From the NCBI GenBank assembly GCA_016193365.1, contig JACPSI010000157.1, forward strand, positions 1 to 51,943: a DNA stretch of 51,943 bases, in the 5' to 3' direction. The DNA is from Ignavibacteriales bacterium (GTDB taxonomy: Bacteria; Bacteroidota; Ignavibacteria; UBA10030). Each line of letters begins with the position of its first letter. Position 1 is the first letter of the stretch. Below, in pieces: positions 34,046 to 43,631 of the stretch. Under the pieces are notes generated by a model, which was given only the letters and a program-made list of their open reading frames with translations, did not search any database and had not been told where the DNA came from. The position numbers and the translations under genes were made by a program.

Positions 34046-35178
34046 AAATTGTTCAAACGAATAAAGCGTATTTTCCCGTCATTGGTGGGATGGAGACTGT
34101 CGTCACGACATTGTCCGAAGGCCTCTACAATAAGGATGGCGTTTCCGTTGAAGTACTGACGTGCAATGATAGGCGATCGTTAAGATTCTTAAGGCGAAAC
34201 GTCAACGACGTTCCAGTAACGTTTGTGCCCACGTGGGGTAACATTGCTTCTTTACCTATTAGTCCCGCATACTTTGGTACCCTAGCCAAGCTCGATGGAG
34301 ACATACTCCACATTCATGAGCCATTCCCATTGGCAGACCTCTCGATGGTTTTCTTACGGAATATCCGGAGGAATTTCTCGCGCATCGTTGTTTCGTGGCA
34401 TAGCGACATCATTCGTCAGAAATGGGCTTTGGCGCTCTATTCTCCGGTCATTCACAAGCTACTTGAATTGGCTGATTGTATTCTGGTTGCCAGCGCAAAA
34501 AACATTGAGAGTTCGCGCTTCCTGCAAAGCTACAAGGAAAAATGCGAGGTCATACCATTCGGTCTTGAGCTGGCTTGGGCCAAGAATTCAGCCGGTCGAG
34601 CGGAAAAGGTGAACGCCATTAGAAAAGAACATGGAGTTCCCCTGCTTTTATTTGTCGGAAGGTTGGTTTATTACAAAGGCCTGAAGTATCTTGTTGATGC
34701 TCTTCATATGCTCCCAGAAGCGCGGCTAATCATCATTGGATCTGGTCCTCTTCTTGGCGACATTCGGAAACAGATTGCTAGGCTCAATCTGAACGCGAGA
34801 ATCGTGATGATTCCGCATTTACCTCGAAATGAGCTTCAAGCATATTACGACGCATGCGATGTGTTCGTACTTCCATCGACGGAAGTAAGCGAGGCATTTG
34901 GGCTTGTGCAAATTGAAGCTATGGCATGCGGCAAACCTGTTGTTTCCACGAACCTCGGAACGGGCGTGACGTTTGTTAACAAGGATGGCATTACTGGTTT
35001 GACTGTGGAGCCTCGGGATTCGAAGAGGTTGTGCGAGGCCCTGAGAAAGCTCATAACCAACAAGGGTTTGAGGACACGCCTTGGTCAGAATGCCCAAAAG
35101 CGCGCCTTTGAAGAGTTCTCTGCAAGGAAAATGGTCGACAGAACTTATAAGCTCTATCAACGCCTTTTGACCCAATGA
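34042..35178 (+). CDS. GT4-family glycosyltransferase
   Basis: The 378-residue protein starts KIVQTNKAYFPVIGGMETVV, the GT4 loop near the acceptor site. It continues with DILHIHEPFPLADL, LLFVGRLVYYKGLKYLVDAL and the donor-site block EAFGLVQIEAMACGKPVV with both glutamates of EX7E. The fold and motifs are intact and the length is normal. It is the last intact glycosyltransferase before the chimeric pseudogene. Confidence 0.9.
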   Translation: MKIVQTNKAYFPVIGGMETVVTTLSEGLYNKDGVSVEVLTCNDRRSLRFLRRNVNDVPVTFVPTWGNIASLPISPAYFGTLAKLDGDILHIHEPFPLADLSMVFLRNIRRNFSRIVVSWHSDIIRQKWALALYSPVIHKLLELADCILVASAKNIESSRFLQSYKEKCEVIPFGLELAWAKNSAGRAEKVNAIRKEHGVPLLLFVGRLVYYKGLKYLVDALHMLPEARLIIIGSGPLLGDIRKQIARLNLNARIVMIPHLPRNELQAYYDACDVFVLPSTEVSEAFGLVQIEAMACGKPVVSTNLGTGVTFVNKDGITGLTVEPRDSKRLCEALRKLITNKGLRTRLGQNAQKRAFEEFSARKMVDRTYKLYQRLLTQ

Positions 35179-35239
35179 GGATTGGTCCGGAACACGACCT
35201 TGCTTGTCGGCGGCCGGCAGCTAATTGCATGAGCGTCTG

Positions 35240-36540
35240 ATGAGAAAAAGAAGCGAATTGATGGTCACCCTCGCTATAGACTTCGTTATGGTCAACTTGG
35301 CCTTCGTCTTCTATTACTGGATTAGGGTAAAAAGTGGATGGTTTCAATATTCCATCGAGCCGGAATTTATCCTTCCGATGTTCGCTGTTTATTTCTACTG
35401 GTTGCTTTGCTATGCGTTTTTTGCGCTGTATCGCTCTTGGTATGCTCAATCCAGGCTCGACGAACTGTTAACCTTATTCAGGACGACCGTCCTCGGTGCT
35501 CTCGTGTTATTCTTTCTCATATTCATTGACGACTCGGCAAACGATTCACGCGCGAATTCGAGATTACTCATTTTTGTTTACTGGAGTATGGTCTTTTCAC
35601 TAGTTGCAGTTCGGAGATTGACTGTCCGAGCAATCCCAAAACGATTACTTATTGCCGGAATCGGTGCCCGTAACACGCTTATTGTGGGTTGGGCCCAAAA
35701 GGCATTTCAGTTATGCGATAGGTTCTCAAGTATCCCGCCCTCGGTTATAAAATAGTAGGATTTGTCAAAGCAACCAGAAGGGCGGAGGGTCCAAAGGGTA
35801 CCAACTACAAGAATCTTCCGGTTTTGGGGAGGGATATGCACTCACTGGTTTCCCGAAAATTTCTCAATGGAGACCATAAGGTTGTTTTCATCCCTAATTG
35901 GGCTGACCTGCAGGAGATCGCTCCTTCAAGCAGAAGGAAAAATTCTCTGCTCCGGGAACTTGAAATCGGAGACAAATTTGTGATTCAATACTTGGGGAAT
36001 ATGGGGAGAACTCATGGAATCGAACATCTTTTTGAATATGTCAATCAATTATCGGGTCAGGCGCGTATTCATTTCCTATTTATTGGCTCTGGAGCAAAGA
36101 AGCAATGGCTTGAAGACGCGGCAAAGAAAGCAGGTCTTCGGAATATCTCAATACTGCCTTATAGATCACGAGCTGAACATGCCATGGTCAATAATGCATG
36201 CGATCTGGCCATCATTTCGATGTTGCCCGGGATGTCGGGGGTTTCAGCGCCGAGTCGGTTGTACAACATAATGGCGGCAGGTAAACCAGTGCTCGTCGTT
36301 GCAGAAGATAGCTCTGAACTTGCAAAGGTAGTGTTCGAAGAGTCTATCGGATGGGTTGTCGAGCCAGGTAATACTCAGGAACTCGTGGCGAAAATTCTGA
36401 AGGCCGCGAAGCATCCGAAACTTTTGCGTAAAATGGGAATGCGCGCGCGCGCGGGCCGCAGCCGAAGAAAAATACTCGTTTCAGAAATCCCTTTCGCTGT
36501 ACAGCAGGTTACTGACCTCGTGAAACAGTGCGAACGATGA
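35240..36540 (+). pseudogene. Chimera: WbaP-like N-terminal half joined to GT4 C-terminal half, frameshifted
   Basis: The first part (35240 to about 35829) encodes the membrane and CoA-binding-like region of a WbaP/WcaJ-type transferase, closely matching residues 1-197 of the intact paralogue at 36575. A one-base deletion near 35720 breaks the frame; after it the same homology continues (VLKYPALGYKIVGFV ... YKNLPVLG) in the +1 frame. At VLG the sequence switches to a GT4 C-terminal domain: GRDMHSLVSRKFL, VVFIPNWADL, IQYLGNMGRTHGIEHL, SAPSRLYNIMAAGKPVLVV. The catalytic C-terminus of the first enzyme and the acceptor domain of the second are missing. Either half alone should be inactive. The GT4 half could still be translated from ATG 35836. 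Confidence 0.9.
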
Positions 36541-36574
36541 AGAGACCAAGAGAACCAAGGTTTTCTGGAGAAGC

Positions 36575-37984
36575 ATGAAAAAGAATTCCGAGAGTATTGT
36601 CGTCTTCGCGGTTGATTTTGTCACCATCAACCTTGCCTACTTTATCTACTACTGGGTTCGCGTCCGAAGCGGCTGGGTTTCTTTTCCGATTGAGCCTGAG
36701 CTATGGCTGCCAATGCTGGCTCTTTACGGTTATTGGCTTTTGTGGTTCCTGTTTTTCGGCCTGTACCGCTCTTGGTACGCCCAATCGAGAATCGACGAAA
36801 TCCTCATCCTTTTTCGTACAACAGCAATCGGCGTTCTCGTGTTATTCTTTCTTATTTTTGTCGATGACACTACAACAGAAACACGCGCAAATTCCAGGCT
36901 CCTTATTTTTGTCTACTGGCTCCTGACATTTGGAACAGTGGCAGCCGGCAGGCTGGGAGTACGGGCGATCCAAAAGCGTTTAATCATAGCCGGCGTCGGT
37001 GCGCGAAATACATTGATCGTTGGGTGGTCGGACAAAGCCTTTCAGCTCTGCGATATGGTGCTCAAATACCCCGCGCTAGGTTATAAGATGGTTGGCTTTG
37101 TAAGGGCGGCAAAAAAAGGCGAGGGTCCCAAAGTGAATCAATACAAGAATCTTCCGGTGCTGGGAGGCGTTCAGGAAATCCCATCTCTTTTGGATAAACA
37201 CAATGTGCAGGAAGTCCTCATAGGGCTCGATTCTACAGAACACCCGCAGCTGCTCGACGTGATGAAGTTTTGCAACGGACGCGACGTCGGAATGAAAATT
37301 GTTCCCGACCTCTACGACATTGTCAGCGGCCAGGCGCGGCTCAGCTCGATCTATGGTTTTCCGCTCATGGAGCTTCGCCCTCAGTTGCTGATGCCGTGGG
37401 AAGCCGCCATGAAGCGTCTCGTGGATGCTGTCGTTGCGCTGGCGATCATTCTCGTCGGTATCCCTCTCTGGCTCATTATTGTCCTTGCCATCAAGCTGGA
37501 TTCACGGGGGCCGATTTTCTACAAACAGGAGCGCGTAGGCCGCAACGGCGATCCTTTTAACATTCTGAAATTCCGCTCCATGTTCACGGACGCCGAGAAG
37601 AAAACAGGCCCGGTCTGGGCGGATAAAAATGACCCAAGAATTACGCGTCTGGGCAGGATCCTTCGCCGGTTTCATCTCGATGAGGTTCCACAGTTTCTCA
37701 ACGTCCTGATTGGCGACATGAGCCTGGTAGGCCCGCGCCCGGAACGGCCATACTTTGTCAACCGTCTGTCAAAAGAAATTCCGCTCTACCGGCATCGACA
37801 TCGCGTCCGGCCGGGGATTACGGGATGGGCTCAGATCAAATACAAGTACGACCAATCGATTGAAGACGTGAAATCGAAATTGAAATACGACCTGTTTTAC
37901 ATTGAAAACATGTCGTGGCGGCTGGATTTGAAAATTATGCTTAACACTCTTTATGTTGCATTGACCGGCAAGGGACGCGTTTGA
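36575..37984 (+). CDS. Undecaprenyl-phosphate sugar phosphotransferase (WbaP/WcaJ type)
   Basis: The 469-residue protein has four N-terminal membrane segments, a CoA-binding-like middle domain (RLIIAGVGARNTLIVG) and a further membrane segment near 285-305. The catalytic PHPT domain shows GPIFYKQERVGRNGDPF, KFRSM (332-336), catalytic D369-E370 (FHLDEVPQF), LVGPRPE (384-390) and RPGITGWAQI. It starts repeat-unit synthesis by moving a hexose-1-phosphate from a UDP-sugar to undecaprenyl phosphate at the inner membrane. It is intact and follows its broken paralogue. It is probably the initiating enzyme of this locus. Confidence 0.95.
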   Translation: MKKNSESIVVFAVDFVTINLAYFIYYWVRVRSGWVSFPIEPELWLPMLALYGYWLLWFLFFGLYRSWYAQSRIDEILILFRTTAIGVLVLFFLIFVDDTTTETRANSRLLIFVYWLLTFGTVAAGRLGVRAIQKRLIIAGVGARNTLIVGWSDKAFQLCDMVLKYPALGYKMVGFVRAAKKGEGPKVNQYKNLPVLGGVQEIPSLLDKHNVQEVLIGLDSTEHPQLLDVMKFCNGRDVGMKIVPDLYDIVSGQARLSSIYGFPLMELRPQLLMPWEAAMKRLVDAVVALAIILVGIPLWLIIVLAIKLDSRGPIFYKQERVGRNGDPFNILKFRSMFTDAEKKTGPVWADKNDPRITRLGRILRRFHLDEVPQFLNVLIGDMSLVGPRPERPYFVNRLSKEIPLYRHRHRVRPGITGWAQIKYKYDQSIEDVKSKLKYDLFYIENMSWRLDLKIMLNTLYVALTGKGRV

Positions 37985-37997
37985 TAGAAAATCTACC

Positions 37998-38034
37998 CGC
38001 AGAGACGCTGAGAGGCGCCTCTGCGATCTCTGCG
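37998..38034. repeat. Hairpin CGCAGAGA ... TCTCTGCG
   Basis: Arms 37998-38005 and 38027-38034 pair perfectly and enclose a second palindrome AGAGGCGCCTCT (38011-38022). It sits in the 92-bp gap between the initiating transferase and the aminotransferase. A T-rich stretch (TTTGTTTTT) begins about 16 bases later, too far for a standard terminator. This wording of repeat (GCAGAGACGC...) is common between bacterial genes. Confidence 0.6.
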
Positions 38035-38076
38035 ACCTTTGTGGTGATTTGTTTTTATGAAAAGAGAAAGAAATAG

Positions 38077-39180
38077 ATGAACCTTCACATGGTTGACCTC
38101 GTCGGTCAGTACAAAACAATCAAACCGGAAATCGATGAGGCGATTCATAGGGTCCTTGACTCCGGGCATTTTATTCTTGGCAAGGATGTCAAGGACTTTG
38201 AGGCGGAGGTAGCTTCATATCTTGGCGTAGCCCATACGGTCGGTTGCGCTTCGGGCACTGATGCTCTGCAAATCGCCATGATGGCGTTGGGTATTGGGGC
38301 CGGCGACGAAGTGATCACGACTCCGTTCACGTTTGTTGCTACGGCGGAAACAATCGCCCTCCTTGGCGCGAAACCCGTCTATGTTGATATTGACCCGAAA
38401 ACGTTCAACATCGACCACTCTCAAATTGTAAAAGCGATTACCAAGAAAACCAGGGCAATTATTCCAGTTCATCTGTACGGCCAGTCGTGCGATATGGATC
38501 CAATCATGGAGATTTCACGAAAACACAACCTGCCCGTCATCGAAGATAATGCCCAAGCAATCGGCGCCGAGTATAACGGACGGAAGCTCGGGGGCATTGG
38601 AATGTTGGGCTGCATCAGTTATTTCCCAAGCAAGAATCTTGGCGCTTATGGCGATGCCGGAATGGTGGTCACCAACGACAGCGCTCTTGCTGAAAAAGTC
38701 CGAATGATCATCGTTCACGGATCGAAAGTGAAATACAAGCACGAGATCCTTGGCGTCAACAGCAGGCTCGATACCCTCCAGGCCGCGATACTGAGAATAA
38801 AGCTGAAATACCTTGACAGGTGGATACACGCGCGGAAAGAAGCTGCCGCTCGCTACAACAAGCTGTTCGCCGGAACGAACGTCATTACACCGTTTGAAGC
38901 CTCATACGGCAGGCATGTCTTTCATCAATACACAATTCGATTGAAGAACCGAAATGCTGTAGAAAAACATCTCGCTGAGAAGAAAGTACCGCACGCCGTG
39001 TATTACCCGATCCCTCTGCACCTGCAACAGGCATTTCGAACTTCTGAAGCGGTAGAAGGTTCATTCCCATTAGCCGAACAGGCCGCGCAGGAAGTACTTT
39101 CACTTCCCATGCACACGGAGCTGACAGAGGAACAACAGTCGTACATTGCAGCCTGCGTTCTCGAGGCAACTCGCCGATGA
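38077..39180 (+). CDS. DegT/DnrJ/EryC1-family PLP-dependent aminotransferase
   Basis: The 367-residue protein has HFILGKDVKDFEAEVA, GCASGTDALQIAM, TPFTFVATAE, VHLYGQ, the PLP-contacting D157 (VIEDNAQAIG) and the Schiff-base lysine K186 in ISYFPSKNLGAYGDAGM. Such enzymes aminate 3- or 4-keto sugars linked to dTDP or UDP. With rmlB and the cupin at the head of the locus, a dTDP-3-amino- or 4-amino-deoxyhexose is a reasonable product; no acetyltransferase is nearby. It overlaps the next gene by 4 bp (ATGA). Confidence 0.93.
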   Translation: MNLHMVDLVGQYKTIKPEIDEAIHRVLDSGHFILGKDVKDFEAEVASYLGVAHTVGCASGTDALQIAMMALGIGAGDEVITTPFTFVATAETIALLGAKPVYVDIDPKTFNIDHSQIVKAITKKTRAIIPVHLYGQSCDMDPIMEISRKHNLPVIEDNAQAIGAEYNGRKLGGIGMLGCISYFPSKNLGAYGDAGMVVTNDSALAEKVRMIIVHGSKVKYKHEILGVNSRLDTLQAAILRIKLKYLDRWIHARKEAAARYNKLFAGTNVITPFEASYGRHVFHQYTIRLKNRNAVEKHLAEKKVPHAVYYPIPLHLQQAFRTSEAVEGSFPLAEQAAQEVLSLPMHTELTEEQQSYIAACVLEATRR

Positions 39181-39911
39181 CAAATTCCAGCAACCACAAG
39201 CTTTCTCTTATCGTTATTCCCACGTACAACGAGGCGGAAAATGTTCCCGCCCTCGTGCCACGGATCCTCGATCAAGATAAGACGTTTCACGTTCTTATTG
39301 TCGATGATAATTCGCCGGACGGCACCGCGAAGCTTGTGAAAACCATGCAGAAGAAGCACAAGCGGATTCACCTCATCGAGCGCGGCCAGAAAATGGGACT
39401 CGGCACAGCTTACGTAACAGGTTTCAAATACGCCCTGAAAAACAGTTTTGATTTCATTTTTGAGATGGATGCTGATTTTTCCCATAATCCTAAAGCGCTT
39501 CTCGATCTGAGGAAAAAGGCTGATGAATGCGACCTTGTCATAGGTTCAAGGTACGTGTCCGGCGTGAATGTGGTCAACTGGCCGATGAGGAGGCTCATTC
39601 TCAGCTATGGTGCGAACGTCTATACGCGCATCATCACCGGTATGCCGGTGAAAGACGCCACAAGCGGTTTTAAATGTTACCGACGCTATGTCCTCGAAAG
39701 TCTTGACTTGGATTCACTCAAGTCAGAAGGCTACTCGTTTCAGATCGAAACGAATTTTTTGGCCTGGAAAAAAGGGTTCCGTGTATGTGAAGTTCCCATA
39801 GTTTTTGTTGACAGAAGGGTAGGAGTCTCAAAGATGTCCAGGAAGATCGTCTATGAGGCAGCCTGGCAAGTGTGGCGACTAAAACTACAGAGTCTGTTTA
39901 ATGGCAAATAA
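39177..39911 (+). CDS. Polyprenol monophosphomannose synthase-like GT2
   Basis: The 244-residue protein shows LIVIPTYNEAENVPALVPRI, VLIVDDNSPDGTAKLV, GLGTAYVTGFKYAL and the metal-binding FEMDADFSHNP, followed by LVIGSRYVSG and KDATSGFKCY. These are hallmarks of the dolichyl/polyprenyl-phosphate mannose synthase branch of GT2, without a C-terminal membrane domain. The product would be a lipid-linked monosaccharide donor used on the periplasmic side. It overlaps the aminotransferase by 4 bp and the next gene by 11 bp. Confidence 0.92.
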   Translation: MTNSSNHKLSLIVIPTYNEAENVPALVPRILDQDKTFHVLIVDDNSPDGTAKLVKTMQKKHKRIHLIERGQKMGLGTAYVTGFKYALKNSFDFIFEMDADFSHNPKALLDLRKKADECDLVIGSRYVSGVNVVNWPMRRLILSYGANVYTRIITGMPVKDATSGFKCYRRYVLESLDLDSLKSEGYSFQIETNFLAWKKGFRVCEVPIVFVDRRVGVSKMSRKIVYEAAWQVWRLKLQSLFNGK

Positions 39912-41925
39912 AAGCGGTCGGCTCCAGCTTTCTATTATAGTGGTGAATTACAACGTCCGCGATTTTTTGCACCACGCTCTGCATTCTCTACAAAAGGCGA
40001 CAAAGGGGATTTCGTCGGAAATCATCGTCGTGGATAACGCTTCCGATGACGGCAGTGCGGAAATGGTTCGAAAGAGATTTCCCGGCGTCCAGCTCATCGT
40101 CAACAAACACAATCTGGGGTTTGCAAAAGCGAATAATATCGGACTCGAGAGCGCGCGCGGAAAGCTGTTGCTCTTGATAAATCCGGACACCGTTGTCCAG
40201 GAAGACACTCTCCGCGTCATGATGAGGTTCTTTGATGAGTATCCGGATGCGGGGTTGGCTGGATGTAAAATTCTGAACCCTGACGGGAGCTTTCAGCTCT
40301 CTTGCCGCAGGAGCTTTCCAACGCCCTGGGTGGCATTGACGAAGATATCGGGTTTAAGTAAGGTTTTTCCAAGGTCGAGCTGGTTCGGGAAGTACAACCT
40401 GACGTATCTCAATGCAGATGAAACGTACGAGGTAGATGCCGTGAGCGGTTCGTTCATGATGCTGCGCCGGGACGTCTATCAACACGTAGGGGGGCTTGAT
40501 GAGGCTTTTTTCATGTACGGAGAAGACCTTGACTGGTGTTACCGGATTCAAAAGGCGGGGCGGAAGATTTTCTACGTACACACCACACAGATCATTCATT
40601 ACAAGGGTGAAAGCACGAAACGCAGCGCCCTCGATGAAATCCGGACGTTCTACGAAGCCATGCACTTGTTTGTACGGAAGCACTATGCAAAACGTTTTCC
40701 GCTTGCACTACTCGTTCGGCTCGGCATTGGTTTCACAAGCATTGGGGCGAACGTTCGTTCGTTGTTGAGGCCCCTAAAGTTTGCAGTCGTTGATTTCCTC
40801 ATCGTTGACATAAGTCTTCTTCTTGCCGAGTACCTATGGCGCGGAGGCGTGTTTCTGTATCCCGGTTACGCGTACCCCATCGTCTTTGTGGTTCCTGCGG
40901 TCATCGTTGTGGGAAGTCTCTATGCCGCGGGAGTTTATACACACAGGAATATGTCTGTCTCACGGTCGTTGGCTGCCGTCGCGGGAAGCTTTGTCGTGAT
41001 TGCCTCTCTCACCGCCTTTTTCAAGGAGTATGCCTTCAGTCGAATGGTCATGGTGATTTCCGGGTTTCTGAGTGTGCTGTTCATCTCGGGCTGGAGAGTC
41101 TCACTGAAACTCTCAGGCCGCGTGGCGACCACGGGCAGGAAAAGTCTTCTGGGAAAGCGAACGCTGATTGTCGGGGCGGATAATTCGGCCAGAGAGTTGT
41201 TAAAGAAGCTGCGTGTGCGGGCGGGCGAGGGATACGACATCGTAGGGTTTCTCGACCGCACGCGTCGGCACGTAGGTGAATCCATCGACGGGATCGCTAT
41301 TGTCGGCAGTATCGAGAATGCGGGCAAGGTGATCAGGGAATTCCGCGTTAGCGACGTTATTTTCTCGACCAATGCGCTCTCCTATGCCGAGATCCTGTCT
41401 GTGATCAGCAGGATTCGCGAACAGGCAGTGAATTTTCATCTTGTCCCCACAACGCTTGAGGTCATCATCGGCAAAGCAAGCGTTGATACGCTGGAGGATA
41501 TCCCGCTTGTGCAAATCTCATATAATATTGAACAGCCATTTCACAAATTTCTTAAAAGGCTTTTTGACCTCACGGTTTCTACGTTGCTCTTCATCTGGGT
41601 TTATCCTATCTTACGTTTAAGAAAGCTCTTATCACCCGGCATTCGCTCGAATTTCGTCTTGTCCATTCCTTCAGTTCTCAAAGGGGAAAAAAGCCTCGTG
41701 GGTCCTCCGGAAGGTTTCCATACACACATTGCACGCAACGGAGAATCCGGGACACCCGTGAATCTTGGAAAGCCCGGTTTGACAGGCCTCGTCCAGCTTC
41801 AGGGAAGCCGCTCGTTATCTTCAGATGAAGCCGAGCAATACAATCTATACTACGCGCGCAACCAATCGGTTTTACTTGATCTCGAGATTCTGATCAAGAC
41901 GTGGCTCCAGCATAGAATGAATTGA
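39901..41925 (+). CDS. GT2 glycosyltransferase fused to a degenerate WbaP-like domain
   Basis: The 674-residue protein has an N-terminal GT2 domain (about 1-250: [58 protein letters not shown]). Several membrane segments follow (about 290-400), then a CoA-binding-like domain ([18 protein letters not shown]). The tail from residue 547 resembles an initiating phosphotransferase: a membrane-entry helix ([17 protein letters not shown]), LVGP (599-602) and [10 protein letters not shown]. The KFRSM block and the catalytic Asp-Glu pair are absent and the tail is only about 128 residues, so phosphotransferase activity is unlikely. The GT2 half looks active. The frame is clean, so this is a stable fusion and not decay. 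Confidence 0.88.
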   Translation: MANKSGRLQLSIIVVNYNVRDFLHHALHSLQKATKGISSEIIVVDNASDDGSAEMVRKRFPGVQLIVNKHNLGFAKANNIGLESARGKLLLLINPDTVVQEDTLRVMMRFFDEYPDAGLAGCKILNPDGSFQLSCRRSFPTPWVALTKISGLSKVFPRSSWFGKYNLTYLNADETYEVDAVSGSFMMLRRDVYQHVGGLDEAFFMYGEDLDWCYRIQKAGRKIFYVHTTQIIHYKGESTKRSALDEIRTFYEAMHLFVRKHYAKRFPLALLVRLGIGFTSIGANVRSLLRPLKFAVVDFLIVDISLLLAEYLWRGGVFLYPGYAYPIVFVVPAVIVVGSLYAAGVYTHRNMSVSRSLAAVAGSFVVIASLTAFFKEYAFSRMVMVISGFLSVLFISGWRVSLKLSGRVATTGRKSLLGKRTLIVGADNSARELLKKLRVRAGEGYDIVGFLDRTRRHVGESIDGIAIVGSIENAGKVIREFRVSDVIFSTNALSYAEILSVISRIREQAVNFHLVPTTLEVIIGKASVDTLEDIPLVQISYNIEQPFHKFLKRLFDLTVSTLLFIWVYPILRLRKLLSPGIRSNFVLSIPSVLKGEKSLVGPPEGFHTHIARNGESGTPVNLGKPGLTGLVQLQGSRSLSSDEAEQYNLYYARNQSVLLDLEILIKTWLQHRMN

Positions 41926-41941
41926 GAGTCGAGGTCAGTCA

Positions 41942-42892
41942 ATGGCAAAGGTCATGCTGGATTTTGAGAAACCTATTCTGGAACTTGAACAAAAAATCGA
42001 GGAAATGCGGAAATATGCGGATAACCTGGACATTGCCGATGAAATCCAGACACTCGAGAAGAAAGTAGATCAGCTGAGACAAAGCGTTTACACGGACCTT
42101 ACGCGGTGGCAGCGAGTTCAGCTGGCGAGGCACCCCGACCGGCCTTACACGCTGGATTACATCGAGATGATGATTGAGGATTTTGTTGAGCTCCACGGAG
42201 ATCGGGGGCACAGCGATGACAAAGCCATTGTGGGCGGCTTTGGCAGGCTGGGAAAAGAAACAGTATTGATCGTCGGTCATCAGAAAGGGCGGGACACGAA
42301 ATCCAACCTCTACCGCAACTTCGGCATGCCCAACCCGGAAGGCTATCGGAAGGCTCTTCGCATGTTCCATCTCGCTGTGAAATTCAACAAGCCTATTATC
42401 ACACTGTTGGATACGCCCGGCGCTTATCCCGGACTCGAAGCCGAGGAGCGGGGCCAGGCGGAAGCGATTGCGCGCAATTTGTTTGAGATGTCGCATTTGC
42501 CCGTGCCCATTATCGTCGTGATCATCGGCGAGGGTGCATCGGGAGGGGCGCTTGGCATCGGCGTGGGAGACAGAATTCTGATGTTCGAGAATTCCTGGTA
42601 TTCTGTTATCGCGCCGGAGTCGTGCTCGAGCATCCTCTGGCGGAGCTGGGATTACAAAGAGCAGGCGGCGGAAGCATTAAAGCTCACGGCGAGCGACCTT
42701 GTCGAACAGGGAATCGTGGATAGAATCGTGCCCGAGCCACTCGGAGGAGCGCACCGCAACGCTCAGGAAGTCGCGAATACGCTCAAGGAAATTCTCCTGG
42801 AGGAATTAAAGGCATTGAAAAAGATGAAACCCGGGGCGCTTGTTGAAAAACGGATCAAAAAGTTTGCGGATATGGGAGCGTGGAAAGAGTGA
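41942..42892 (+). CDS. accA: Acetyl-CoA carboxylase carboxyltransferase subunit alpha
   Basis: The 316-residue protein starts with the AccA helical region ([17 protein letters not shown]) and has [71 protein letters not shown] and [20 protein letters not shown]. It is the partner of AccD (12170) in the carboxyltransferase of fatty-acid synthesis. Its length is close to the family norm. The two subunit genes are separated by the polysaccharide locus, so subunit balance must be set by other means than one operon. Confidence 0.96.
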   Translation: MAKVMLDFEKPILELEQKIEEMRKYADNLDIADEIQTLEKKVDQLRQSVYTDLTRWQRVQLARHPDRPYTLDYIEMMIEDFVELHGDRGHSDDKAIVGGFGRLGKETVLIVGHQKGRDTKSNLYRNFGMPNPEGYRKALRMFHLAVKFNKPIITLLDTPGAYPGLEAEERGQAEAIARNLFEMSHLPVPIIVVIIGEGASGGALGIGVGDRILMFENSWYSVIAPESCSSILWRSWDYKEQAAEALKLTASDLVEQGIVDRIVPEPLGGAHRNAQEVANTLKEILLEELKALKKMKPGALVEKRIKKFADMGAWKE

Positions 42893-42920
42893 AGACAAAA
42901 CTAAACCGATGATGGAGTGT

Positions 42921-42945
42921 TGGATGGATTGATGGATTGATGATG
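42921..42945. repeat. Short tandem ATGGATTG-type repeat at thioesterase start
   Basis: Tandem GGATTGAT-like units create several overlapping start-codon candidates just ahead of the thioesterase gene. Copy-number slippage here could alter the spacing or start choice; no further function is evident. Confidence 0.45.
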
Positions 42946-43398
42946 CAATCGATCATTAAACATATTTCGCAGATACGGGTTCGGTATGTTGACACCGACC
43001 AGATGAAGTTTGTTCATCACGCAAAATATTTTGAGTATTTCGAGCAAGGAAGGTCGGACTTCATGCGGGCGATTGGGTTGCCGTATCCCGAGGTCGAAAA
43101 ACAAGGCATATACTTGCCCGTCATAGAAGCTTTTGCAAAGTTCCGACAGTCCGCACGCTACGACGATTTGATCACCGTTGAGACCATTGTAGCCGAAATG
43201 CCGGTGGCAAGAATAAGGATCGAGTATAAGGTTCGTCGGGAAGGCGAGGAAGAACTTCTGGCGGAAGGATATACTGTGCACAGCTTTGTGAATGCCGAGA
43301 CGGGGAGGCCGACCAGGGCGCCGTCAGTGTTTTTGCATTCGCTCGAGGAGGCTTTTGAACAGTCAAAGGAATCGTATGCTGAAAAAAGAACTGCTTGA
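42940..43398 (+). CDS. Acyl-CoA thioesterase, YbgC/4-hydroxybenzoyl-CoA thioesterase family
   Basis: About 152 residues in a single hot-dog fold. The signature RVRYVDTDQMKFVHHAKYFEYFEQGR contains the catalytic aspartate in the DTDQMKFVHH segment. It probably hydrolyses acyl-CoA or acyl-ACP thioesters in the cytoplasm; the substrate is unknown. Starts at 42940 or 42943 (ATG) are both possible because of the short tandem repeat. Its end overlaps the Trm112-like gene by 23 bp. Its place after accA hints at lipid metabolism. Confidence 0.88.
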   Translation: MMQSIIKHISQIRVRYVDTDQMKFVHHAKYFEYFEQGRSDFMRAIGLPYPEVEKQGIYLPVIEAFAKFRQSARYDDLITVETIVAEMPVARIRIEYKVRREGEEELLAEGYTVHSFVNAETGRPTRAPSVFLHSLEEAFEQSKESYAEKRTA

Positions 43399-43576
43399 CA
43401 TCCTGTGCTGCCCCCAATGCAAGGGCGACCTCGATTACAAAGTCGATCGGAATGAGCTTGTGTGCAAAAGCTGCGGCAAAGTGTACGCTGTCAGGGATGA
43501 TATCCCGATTATGCTTGTCGACGACTCGACTCGTCGAGTGGACGACCTGAGCCGTCAGCAGCGTGAACCGGAATGA
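43376..43576 (+). CDS. Trm112-family small zinc-ribbon protein
   Basis: The 66-residue protein MLKKELLDILCCPQCKGDLD with a second CxxC (LVCKSCGKVYAVRDDIPIML) is a typical bacterial Trm112-like (YcaR) protein. The four cysteines should bind zinc. Bacterial members can activate methyltransferases by binding them. The frame is open further upstream, but this ATG gives the family-normal N-terminus. It overlaps the thioesterase by 23 bp and the flippase frame at its end. No partner methyltransferase is adjacent. Confidence 0.92.
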   Translation: MLKKELLDILCCPQCKGDLDYKVDRNELVCKSCGKVYAVRDDIPIMLVDDSTRRVDDLSRQQREPE

Positions 43577-43631
43577 AGTGACCGCCCCTACGGCTTTCCC
43601 TCCTCACACATCTCTTTTTTTCCACCAACCG

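Noticed and set aside
37990-38060. Terminator after the initiating transferase
   Set aside because: The T-rich stretch lies about 16 bases past the hairpin, too far for a standard rho-independent terminator.
41939-42496. A 185-codon minus-strand open frame over accA
   Set aside because: It is antisense to accA, with no independent evidence.
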